Shown one piece after another: positions 1-5,696 of a stretch of DNA of 5,876 bases. The first letter of the stretch is position 1; the number at the start of each line of letters is the position of its first letter. A program made the position numbers and the translations under genes. Under the pieces are notes generated by a model. That model was not told the DNA's origin. It saw only the letters and a list, made by a program, of their open reading frames with translations, and ran no database searches. This stretch comes from Gammaproteobacteria bacterium. Lineage in GTDB: Bacteria > Pseudomonadota > Gammaproteobacteria > S012-40. The stretch is from positions 1-5,876 of the forward strand of contig WFVN01000106.1 of assembly GCA_015491615.1 (NCBI GenBank), written 5' to 3'.

Positions 1-497
1 AAGCCGAGATCCGCGCCACCCTCGCCGCCCCCGACTTGCCCTCCTACCAGACCCTGGTGGCGGAGCTGGTGGAGGAAGAGGGCCTGGAGCCCTTGCACCT
101 CGCCGCCGCCCTCGCCCGCCTGGCACGAAAGAACGACGGTCCGTTCGCGGCCGAGCCGCCCACCCGCTCGCGCCTCCGGCCCGACGAGGCGCGCCCCCGC
201 ACCCGGCGCCGTCCGGACGTACCCATGGCCCGCTACCGTCTCGCCGTGGGCCGCCGCCACGGGGTCCGCCCGAGCAACATCGTCGGCGCCATCGCCAACG
301 AGGTGCGTCTGGAAAGTCGCCACATCGGCCGCATCGAGATCCACGACGACCACAGCCTGGTGGAGCTTCCCCGCGGCATGGACAGCGAACGTCTCGTCAC
401 CCTGGGCCGGGCCCGCGTCGCCGGCCGCCCGCTGGACATCCGCCCCGCCGACCGCACCCCCTCGAACCGCCCCCGCCTGGGCCTGCCGCGCAACTGA
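1..497 (+). CDS. deaD: DEAD-box ATP-dependent RNA helicase DeaD/CsdA, C-terminal fragment
   Basis: This is a 3'-partial view of a gene whose 5' part, including the two RecA-like helicase domains, lies left of the window. The frame begins at base 3 and gives 164 residues before a TGA at 495-497. Residues 1-45 are the helical region that follows the helicase core in DeaD proteins (an ELVEEEGLEPLHLAAALARL stretch). A basic Arg/Pro linker follows at about 46-75. Residues 78-147 then match the DbpA-type RNA-binding domain, with YRLAVGRRHGV, the strongly conserved NIVGAIANE, the HIGRIEI strand and the VELPRGM strand. In the family, this domain and the basic tail bind structured RNA, and the enzyme unwinds RNA during ribosome assembly and cold adaptation. 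The TTG at 36 is internal, not the start. The gene converges on nagZ with 49 bases between the stops. DbpA itself is an alternative, but the post-core helical region and linker fit DeaD better. Confidence 0.9.
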   Translation, partial: AEIRATLAAPDLPSYQTLVAELVEEEGLEPLHLAAALARLARKNDGPFAAEPPTRSRLRPDEARPRTRRRPDVPMARYRLAVGRRHGVRPSNIVGAIANEVRLESRHIGRIEIHDDHSLVELPRGMDSERLVTLGRARVAGRPLDIRPADRTPSNRPRLGLPRN

Positions 498-546
498 AAC
501 ACGCCCGTCACCGGTCCACCGACAGCGGCGAGGGGTCTCCGCGACT

Positions 547-1569
547 TCAGGCCCGGGCCCACAGGCGCTCAGCCAGAGCGGCGGCGCGGGCATGGCGGGG
601 GTCGCGCAGGAGGCGGTTCACGTCGATGGGGTGATGGCCGTGCAGATGGGCCAGGCGCAGGCCGCGGGCCGGGTCGGGCTCCAGGCGCAGGCCGTGCAGG
701 ACGCGCCCGGCGGCCTCCGGCTCGTTGCACACCAGGACCATGTCGCAGCCGGCCCCGAGGGCGGCCTTGGCGCGTTCCAGCGGGGTGCCGGCGACGGCAG
801 CGCCGGTCATGGAGAGGTCGTCGGAGATCACCGCCCCCTGGAAACCCAACCGTCCGCGCAGGACGGCGCGGATCCAGTAGGGAGAAAACCCGGCCGGCAG
901 GGTGTCCAGGCGACGGTACACCACGTGCGCGGGCATGATCCCTTCCAGGCCGTTGCGAATGAGGTGGACGAAGGGGCGCATGTCCTCCTCGATGGCGGCC
1001 AGGGGGCGTCCGTCCACCGGCAGCTCGTGGTGGGAGTCGGCGGCCACCGCGCCGTGGCCGGGGAAGTGCTTGCCCACCGCCGACATGCCCGCCTCGCCCA
1101 TGCCGTGGCGCAGGGCCGAGGCGAGGCGGGCCACCACCTCGGGGTCGCGGTGGAAGGCGCGATCGCCGATCACCCCGGACACGCCGCGATCCAGGTCCAG
1201 CACCGGGGTGAAGCTGAAATCCACCCCCACGGCGCGCAGCTCGGCGGCCAGCAGCCAACCCATCTCCCGCGCCTCGTTCAGCGCCGCTTCCGGCTCCCGC
1301 TCGTAGCGACGCCCCAGGGCGCGCATGGGCGGGATGCGGGTGAACCCCTCGCGGAAGCGCTGCACGCGCCCCCCCTCGTGGTCCACGGCAACGAGGGGCT
1401 TGGGGCGCTTGACCTCCGCGATCCGGCGGGTGAGCTCCAGCAGTTGTTCCCGGTGCTCGAAGTTGCGCGCGAACAGGATCACCCCGGCGCAGTGGGGATG
1501 GGCGATGCGCTCCCGTTCCTCGTCCTCGAGGGTGGTCCCTTGCAGGTCGATCATCACCGGGCCGAGCAT
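547..1569 (-). CDS. nagZ: NagZ, beta-N-acetylhexosaminidase (glycoside hydrolase family 3)
   Basis: The 340-residue protein has the length of single-domain proteobacterial NagZ. In the family this cytoplasmic enzyme removes N-acetylglucosamine from GlcNAc-anhydroMurNAc(-peptide) during peptidoglycan recycling, and its products can influence ampC beta-lactamase induction. Visible motifs are the N-terminal GPVMIDLQG, AVDHEGGRVQRF at 61-72, TPVLDLD at 121-127, and KHFPGHG at 167-173. ADSHHELP at 177-184 carries the Asp178/His180 acid-base dyad. SDDLSM at 249-254 contains the nucleophile, which I place at Asp250 by family alignment. All expected catalytic residues are present, and there is no signal peptide. 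The ATG at 1567-1569 is favoured because the protein begins two residues from the conserved GPVM and a GAGGAGGA Shine-Dalgarno lies just upstream. It is the last gene of the minus-strand block, 19 nt after the dppC-type stop, so it is probably co-transcribed. Confidence 0.96.
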   Translation of the reverse strand: MLGPVMIDLQGTTLEDEERERIAHPHCAGVILFARNFEHREQLLELTRRIAEVKRPKPLVAVDHEGGRVQRFREGFTRIPPMRALGRRYEREPEAALNEAREMGWLLAAELRAVGVDFSFTPVLDLDRGVSGVIGDRAFHRDPEVVARLASALRHGMGEAGMSAVGKHFPGHGAVAADSHHELPVDGRPLAAIEEDMRPFVHLIRNGLEGIMPAHVVYRRLDTLPAGFSPYWIRAVLRGRLGFQGAVISDDLSMTGAAVAGTPLERAKAALGAGCDMVLVCNEPEAAGRVLHGLRLEPDPARGLRLAHLHGHHPIDVNRLLRDPRHARAAALAERLWARA

Positions 1570-1573
1570 GGCG

Positions 1574-1581
1574 TCCTCCTC
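1574..1581 (-). promoter_or_regulatory. Strong ribosome binding site of nagZ
   Basis: On the minus strand this reads GAGGAGGA, containing a full AGGAGG core (1575-1580) five bases before the ATG at 1567-1569. It lies inside the 19-nt gap after the upstream permease stop. It supports both the chosen start and independent efficient initiation of nagZ within a polycistronic message. Confidence 0.8.
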
Positions 1582-1588
1582 AAATCGG

Positions 1589-2377
1589 TCATCCCCGGCG
1601 CACGTCCAGGCGGTCGCGCAGGCGGTCTCCCAACAGATTCACCGCCAGCACCACGGCGGCGATGGCCAGACCGGGGGCGAGCACCAGATGGGGGGCGACC
1701 AGCATGTAGCGGGTGCCGTCGCGGATCATGCTCCCCCAGGAGGCCGCCGGCGGCTGCACCCCCAGCCCCAGGAACGACAGGCTGGCCTCGGCGATGACCA
1801 CGCCGGCGATGCCGAAGGTGGCCTCGACGATGAGGGGGGCGGCGATGAGGGGCAGCAGGTGGCGGCCGACGATGCGCGCCGTGCCCGCCCCCAGGGCCTG
1901 GGCGGCGAGGACGTGGTCGCGGTGCTTGAGACTCAACACCTGGGCGCGGGCGAGGCGCGCGTAGCCCACCCAACCCACCGCCGAGAGGGCGAGGACGACG
2001 TTCTCGATACCCGGTCCGAGAATGCCCGCCAGGGCGATGGCCAACAAAATGCCGGGGACGGCCAGGAAGACGTCGATGATCCGCACCACCATGGCATCCA
2101 CGCGCCCCCCCAGGTAACCGCTCAAGGCACCGATGACGGTCCCCAGGACGAGGGACAGGGCCACCACCCAGACTCCCACCAGGAAGGAAGTGCGCGCCCC
2201 GTACACCAGCCGGTCCCACACCGGTCGCCCGAGGTCGTCGTAGCCCAGCCAGGCGCCCGGCCCCGGCCCTTCGAGGATGTGCTCCAGGTGTACCGCGTCC
2301 GGCGCCAGGGGCAGCCACGGGCCCACCAGGGCCATGAGCGCCCACAGAATCAACACCGCGACGGGCCAGTGTCTCAC
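1589..2377 (-). CDS. DppC-type ABC transporter permease (peptide/nickel family)
   Basis: The protein has 262 residues and is one of the two inner-membrane permease subunits of an oligopeptide/dipeptide-type ABC importer. A membrane segment lies at about 5-24. The family N-terminal motif LGYDDLGRPVWDRLVYGARTS follows at 44-64, then helices at about 66-88, 101-120, 124-140, 178-200 and 225-249. The EAA loop that docks the ATPase is at 158-176 (AAQALGAG through HLLP). The family signature ASLSFLGLGVQPP is at 198-210, followed by WGSMI. The start is a GTG at 2375-2377 that overlaps the stop of the upstream DppB-type gene by 4 nt (GTGA), behind a GGAGGAGGA ribosome site. The N-terminal tail before helix 1 is shorter than in many relatives. 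Substrate cannot be read from the sequence; dipeptides, oligopeptides, muropeptides, glutathione or nickel are family options. No binding protein or ATPase is in the window. Dpp, Opp, Gsi and Yej types cannot be separated here. Confidence 0.93.
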   Translation of the reverse strand: MRHWPVAVLILWALMALVGPWLPLAPDAVHLEHILEGPGPGAWLGYDDLGRPVWDRLVYGARTSFLVGVWVVALSLVLGTVIGALSGYLGGRVDAMVVRIIDVFLAVPGILLAIALAGILGPGIENVVLALSAVGWVGYARLARAQVLSLKHRDHVLAAQALGAGTARIVGRHLLPLIAAPLIVEATFGIAGVVIAEASLSFLGLGVQPPAASWGSMIRDGTRYMLVAPHLVLAPGLAIAAVVLAVNLLGDRLRDRLDVRRG

Positions 2378-3303
2378 CCTTCCTCCTCCAATCGAATGCG
2401 CGGATCCACCCAGGCGTACACCAGATCGGTGGCGGTGTTCACCGCCACGTAGGCGAAGGAGATGAGCAGTACGCAGGCCTGCACCAGGGGGTAGTCGCGT
2501 TGCTGGATGGCCTCCAGCGTGAGCAGCCCCACCCCCGGCCAGGAAAAGATCGTTTCGGTGATCACCGCCCCGCCCAGCAGGGTCCCCAGTTGCAGGCCGA
2601 GGACGGTGATCACCGGCAGAGCGGCGTTACGAAAGGCGTGGCGCGCCACCACTTGGATATCGGCCAGGCCCTTGGCGCGGGCGGTGCGAATGTAATCTTC
2701 CTCCAGCACCTCCAGCAGGGCCGAGCGCAACATGCGGGCGAGAATGGCAGCCAGGGCGGTGCCCAAAGTGAGGGCGGGAAGGACCAATGATGCCGTCCCC
2801 TCGCGCCCGCTCACGGGAAACCAACCCAGCCAAAGCGAGAAGACGAGGATGAGCAACGGGCCCATCCAAAAGTTGGGGATGGAAACCCCGGCGAGGGAGA
2901 AACCCATGGCCAGGTGGTCCCAGAGACTGCCCTTGCGCATCGCCGCCAGAGTGCCCAGGGGTAGGGCCAGGACCAGGGCCACGAGGAGGGAGGCAAGCGC
3001 CAACTCCACGGTGGCGGGCAGGCGTTGCAAGAGAATCTCGGTGATGGGCTGACGGTAGTAGAGAGACTCGCCCAGATCGCCTTGCATCAGCCCACCGAGG
3101 TAGGTGAGCAACTGCGACCACAGAGGACGGTCGAGGCCCAGGGCGTGGCGCAAGGCCTCACGGTCGGCGGCACGCGCCGCTTCCCCGAGCATGATCTCCA
3201 CCGGATCGCCGGGGACGAGGTGGATGAGGCCGAAGACCAGACAAGTGACCCCCAGCAACACCACCGCTGCCGACCCGAGGCGAGCGGCGAGGAAACTCAG
3301 CAC
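2374..3303 (-). CDS. DppB-type ABC transporter permease (peptide/nickel family)
   Basis: The protein has 309 residues and is the partner permease of the DppC-type subunit downstream. Starting at VLSFLAARLG it shows helix 1 at about 10-29, then the hallmark LVPGDPVEIMLG at 29-40. The conserved periplasmic part contains ALGLDRPLWSQLLTYLGGLMQGDLGES at about 54-80. Helices lie at about 98-121, 131-161, 171-191, 228-250 and 272-293. The ATPase-docking EAA loop is at 203-233 (DYIRTARAKGL through RNAALP). ETIFSWPGVGLL is at 250-261 and the DPRIR tail at 300-304. All fit a full-length DppB/OppB/GsiC-type subunit. The open frame extends upstream to 3819, but that part is only an Arg/Pro-rich shadow of the DUF523 gene. 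I therefore choose the GTG at 3301-3303, which overlaps the upstream stop by 7 nt (GTGCTGA). Its only visible ribosome site is a weak GAGG about 10 nt away, so translation may depend on coupling. Substrate is unknown. Confidence 0.93.
   Translation of the reverse strand: MLSFLAARLGSAAVVLLGVTCLVFGLIHLVPGDPVEIMLGEAARAADREALRHALGLDRPLWSQLLTYLGGLMQGDLGESLYYRQPITEILLQRLPATVELALASLLVALVLALPLGTLAAMRKGSLWDHLAMGFSLAGVSIPNFWMGPLLILVFSLWLGWFPVSGREGTASLVLPALTLGTALAAILARMLRSALLEVLEEDYIRTARAKGLADIQVVARHAFRNAALPVITVLGLQLGTLLGGAVITETIFSWPGVGLLTLEAIQQRDYPLVQACVLLISFAYVAVNTATDLVYAWVDPRIRLEEEG
2381..2390 (-). promoter_or_regulatory. Ribosome binding site deciding the GTG start of the DppC-type gene
   Basis: The minus strand reads TGGAGGAGGA, with AGGAGG (2382-2387) four bases before the GTG at 2375-2377. 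It lies within the last codons of the upstream permease gene. It fixes the non-ATG start and indicates translational coupling through the GTGA overlap. Confidence 0.75.
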
Positions 3304-4175
3304 GGTGCCGGAGCCTCGTCGCGGCTGCGGGTGAGACCGGCGAAGGCGAGAAACAGTGCCTCGCCCCGTTCGTCGCCGTCGAGGGCGGCGAGGGCGGCGA
3401 GGAGCAGGCCCAGGCGGCGCGCCGGGTCGGCCTCGGGGGCGGCATTGGCAAGACGCTCGCGCCAAGCCTCCGGCAGGGCCGGGTCGTCTTGCAGAAAACT
3501 CGTCTGGCGGGCGATTTCTTCCTCGGCCCAAGGACGCGAGAGGGCTTCCTCCAGGGAGCGCGCCGGGTCCTGGTCGATACCCCCCGGGCCGCGCCCCTTG
3601 AGACGGTATACCCAAGAAGGACGCAGGCAACCCAGGTGACCGCTGCGTAGGCCATGGCCGATCCACACCCGCTCGGCGAAATGGAGACGCGACCAGAGAT
3701 CGTCCAATTGATCCTCCTGGATGCAAGGCAGCCACGGACGCCGGGTCCGTACACGGGCGGCGAAGAGGCCGTCGGCGAGCTCTTCGCTCTCCCCCACCGG
3801 GGCACTGCCGAGGGCGCAACTGGGGGAGCGCGCCTTGAGCACCAACCCATCGACTCCGTCCTCACGGTCGAAGCGGCGGGCGAACTCCTCGATGGCCGCG
3901 GTCACGTCCAAGTCCGGGTCTTCGACCCCCACCGCGCGCAGCTCCCCTTCGCGACGTACCAACTGGACCGGTGGCCGGGGCACCCCCAGGCCCGCCCCCA
4001 CCTCCGGACACAGGGGGCGGAACTGGAAGAAGGGTGCCAACAATCCCTGCACGCGCGCGTCACGCTTATCGGTGCCGTCGTAGCGCACCGACTCCCCCAG
4101 GAGACAGGCACTCACCGCCAGAATCGGTCCCTGCGCTTGTCCGTTCAACGTCACGTCCCTCTCAGTCTCGCTCAT
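3297..4175 (-). CDS. DUF523 (TudS-like) protein with an unassigned C-terminal region
   Basis: This 292-residue, presumably cytoplasmic protein opens with a DUF523 domain at about 17-171. Its motifs are VSACLLGESVRYDG at 21-34, LCPEVGAGLGVPRPP at 55-69 and LKARSPSC at 113-120. The three conserved cysteines Cys24, Cys56 and Cys120 are present. In the studied DUF523 protein TudS, three such cysteines hold a [4Fe-4S] cluster that removes sulfur from thiouracil; applying that chemistry here is inference. The usual Gly after the third Cys (SPSCG) is Ala here. Residues about 172-292 do not show the DUF1722 pattern (such as an HTRHK-like motif) seen in YbgA-type fusions, and I do not recognise them. 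Further cysteines are at 151, 183 and 292. The start is uncertain: the ATG at 4173-4175 lacks a clear ribosome site, while a GAGAGG inside the first codons could serve the TTG at codon 10. It is the first gene of the minus-strand block. Confidence 0.85.
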   Translation of the reverse strand: MSETERDVTLNGQAQGPILAVSACLLGESVRYDGTDKRDARVQGLLAPFFQFRPLCPEVGAGLGVPRPPVQLVRREGELRAVGVEDPDLDVTAAIEEFARRFDREDGVDGLVLKARSPSCALGSAPVGESEELADGLFAARVRTRRPWLPCIQEDQLDDLWSRLHFAERVWIGHGLRSGHLGCLRPSWVYRLKGRGPGGIDQDPARSLEEALSRPWAEEEIARQTSFLQDDPALPEAWRERLANAAPEADPARRLGLLLAALAALDGDERGEALFLAFAGLTRSRDEAPAPC

Positions 4176-4206
4176 CGATGATCATATCCGCAGTATCGAA
4201 CAGGGC

Positions 4207-4235
4207 GTTTTACTCGACCTGGACGGTTTGGACAA
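4207..4235 (-). promoter_or_regulatory. Candidate sigma-70 promoter for the DUF523-permease-nagZ block
   Basis: On the minus strand a -35-like TTGTCC (4230-4235) is separated by exactly 17 bases from a -10-like TAAAAC (4207-4212). Each matches four of six consensus positions. The -10 ends about 31 bases before the ATG at 4175. It sits in the only non-coding gap upstream of the four-gene block, which is where a promoter would be expected. In so GC-rich a sequence an A-rich hexamer stands out, but half-matching hexamers occur by chance and there is no experimental support. Confidence 0.3.
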
Positions 4236-4274
4236 GCAGGATCTGGACCTCAAGCCCTTCGCCGACCGTCCAGG
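4218..4274. repeat. 10-bp perfect inverted repeat in the intergenic spacer
   Basis: CCTGGACGGT at 4218-4227 is exactly repeated in inverted form as ACCGTCCAGG at 4265-4274, with a 37-base loop. The left arm falls inside the spacer between the candidate -35 and -10 elements, where a repressor could block RNA polymerase. Two further TGGAC copies lie between the arms. It could be an operator, an RNA hairpin in the leader, or chance. No T-run follows either arm, so it is not an intrinsic terminator. Confidence 0.35.
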
Positions 4275-4313
4275 GGATGGCCGCGACGGCCGGATCGATC
4301 TTCGCCGGCGGGG

Positions 4314-5690
4314 TCAGTCGCGCCGCAGGTAGTAGATGTATTCCCCCGGCAGGATGAGGTCGGGATCACGGATGTTGCTCAAGCGGGCCAGTTCTCGATA
4401 ACGCCAGGGATCGTTCAGATAGCGTTCGGCCAGGTGCCAGAGGGTCTCGCCCCGGTCCACCACGTGCACGCGCAGGCGACGCGGATCGAAGGGGGGCGGC
4501 CCGGACACGGGTATGGACCAGGGCAGGTAAGGGGCGTCGCTGAGCCCGTCGTGGATTTGCGTGGAGAGCGGACGCCATGCCATTGGTGCCATGGGTTCCA
4601 CCGACGTCGCTGCGGGGGGCAGGGCCGGCGGCGATCCGGTCGTGACTGGGAACGCGGCCCGTGTCCCTGCCCGCTGGCGCTCCAGGTCGGCGATGAGGGG
4701 GAAATTGAGGGTCACCACCAAGGCCGCCAAGAGGGCGGCGATACGAGGTGACCATGATCCCCGACGCCGCGTACGGGGCCGGCGATGGACGATACGCGCC
4801 GGGCGCGGGTCGGGGCGCACCAACCAACTTGGATCCTCGTCCTCCGGAGGCGGCGGCCTTCGTGGAGCGATGGGGACATTAAAGCGCTCCAGGCGTGAGA
4901 GTACCGTCTCCAGTTCGGGGAGGGACGGTGCCCCGCCCTGCCGTGCCGGAGGCGCTTCCCGCGTGGCCTCCACCGACACAGGCCGCGGACGCCCCAGGGG
5001 GGGCTCCAGACGCGGCGGCTCCGCCGCCCGGCGATGCGGCGCGACCACTTCTTTCGCCGTCGCCCGGGAGGGCCGCATCGGTACCGGCGCAGGGACTTCC
5101 GCAGTCGTCTCTCCATCGTCGTGGGTCTCCGTCTGGGCAGTCTCCGCGGGGGCTGGGGCTTGGGGCGCGGATGGTCCACCTTCCACAACCGATGCCGCGC
5201 CCGTACCCGATGCGCCCCGACTCTCCTCCGCGGCGGAGCACGGGCGGTCGGTCTCGGCGGGGTCGTGGTCCGCCGGGCGCGCGTCCCCCTGCACCGGCTG
5301 ACGATCCTCCGATGCCGGGGCGGCGTCCGTCCACGCAGGTTCAGTGTCGTGCCTTTCGGGCGCTTCCGATCCGGTGCCGGCCGGGATCGCGGGAGGGAGT
5401 TCGTCTTCTCCCGTTTCCGGAGGTGAGACGAGTTCGGGACCGGCCCCGCCCACCTCCACCGCCGTCTGCGCGGCGGGCAGGCGCGCCACCCAGGCATCCA
5501 GGGCCGTCGGTCCGGGAAAGCGGTAGAGGGTCTCGAAGTCGGTGTGGAGGATGAGGTGGCCGTCGCGGCTCAAAGTGGCGGTGAACAACTCGCCGGGGAC
5601 ACTGGCGGGAGCCTCGGCCCATTGGAAACGCGCCGCCTGGGCCACGTCCAGCAGATCGTCCACGAGGAAGGCGATGAGACCGGCGCCTAC
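4314..5690 (-). CDS. Bitopic membrane protein: CheW-like stub, Pro/Ala-rich linker, one TM, LysM (5'-truncated)
   Basis: The open frame runs to a GTG at 5834 (506 residues). Only codons downstream of about 5690 look genuine; numbering here follows the 506-residue frame. Residues about 52-104 resemble the second half of a CheW-like domain: LIAFLVDDLLDV at 53-64, then FTATLSRDGHLILHTDFETL at 84-103. Residues about 125-345 are a low-complexity Pro/Ala/Glu/Arg linker, probably disordered. A basic cluster (HRRPRTRRRGS) precedes one hydrophobic segment at about 363-383, so the N-terminus should be cytoplasmic and the C-terminus periplasmic. Residues 455-504 are a LysM domain (VHVVDRGETLWHLAERYL through DPDLILPGEYIYYL), which in known families binds peptidoglycan. 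A linker from an internal chemosensory-type interaction to the cell wall is inferred. Related LysM-bearing proteins include FimV-like polar proteins, but I cannot assign this one to a family. The first half of the CheW-like domain is missing at the junction near 5690. Confidence 0.72.
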   Translation of the reverse strand, partial: VGAGLIAFLVDDLLDVAQAARFQWAEAPASVPGELFTATLSRDGHLILHTDFETLYRFPGPTALDAWVARLPAAQTAVEVGGAGPELVSPPETGEDELPPAIPAGTGSEAPERHDTEPAWTDAAPASEDRQPVQGDARPADHDPAETDRPCSAAEESRGASGTGAASVVEGGPSAPQAPAPAETAQTETHDDGETTAEVPAPVPMRPSRATAKEVVAPHRRAAEPPRLEPPLGRPRPVSVEATREAPPARQGGAPSLPELETVLSRLERFNVPIAPRRPPPPEDEDPSWLVRPDPRPARIVHRRPRTRRRGSWSPRIAALLAALVVTLNFPLIADLERQRAGTRAAFPVTTGSPPALPPAATSVEPMAPMAWRPLSTQIHDGLSDAPYLPWSIPVSGPPPFDPRRLRVHVVDRGETLWHLAERYLNDPWRYRELARLSNIRDPDLILPGEYIYYLRRD

Positions 5691-5696
5691 CTCGAC
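5676..5696. other. Junction where two divergent genes both lack their 5' ends
   Basis: Left of this point the minus-strand frame reads as a CheW-like domain. Right of it the plus-strand frame reads as an STN-like domain with almost every third codon base G or C. The minus-strand frame over the same bases has mixed third positions and an implausible composition. No start codon with a ribosome site and no non-coding spacer separates the two. The exact breakpoint cannot be set because both frames stay open across it. Confidence 0.55.

Noticed and set aside
498..546. Bidirectional terminator between the convergent deaD and nagZ genes
   Set aside because: The 49-base gap has no convincing stem and no T-tract on either strand.
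550..559. Perfect palindrome GGCCCGGGCC at the end of nagZ as a terminator stem
   Set aside because: It has no loop and no T-run, and it simply encodes the terminal Trp-Ala-Arg-Ala residues of NagZ.
44..562. Minus-strand open frames antisense to deaD
   Set aside because: They overlap the conserved DbpA-type domain on the plus strand and have Arg-rich shadow composition.
592..2452. Long plus-strand open frames opposite nagZ and the DppC-type gene (up to 401 codons)
   Set aside because: They lie antisense to genes with complete family motifs and have Gln/His/Arg/Gly-rich compositions typical of shadows in GC-rich DNA.
3304..3819. N-terminal extension of the DppB-type permease to 481 residues
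   Set aside because: The extra residues are Arg/Pro-rich and lie out of frame over the DUF523 gene; the family N-terminus begins at the GTG at 3301-3303.
4289..4309. GCCGG/CCGGC stem with an 11-base loop just after the LysM gene stop
   Set aside because: The stem is only five pairs and no T-run follows it on the minus strand; such stems are common by chance in GC-rich sequence.
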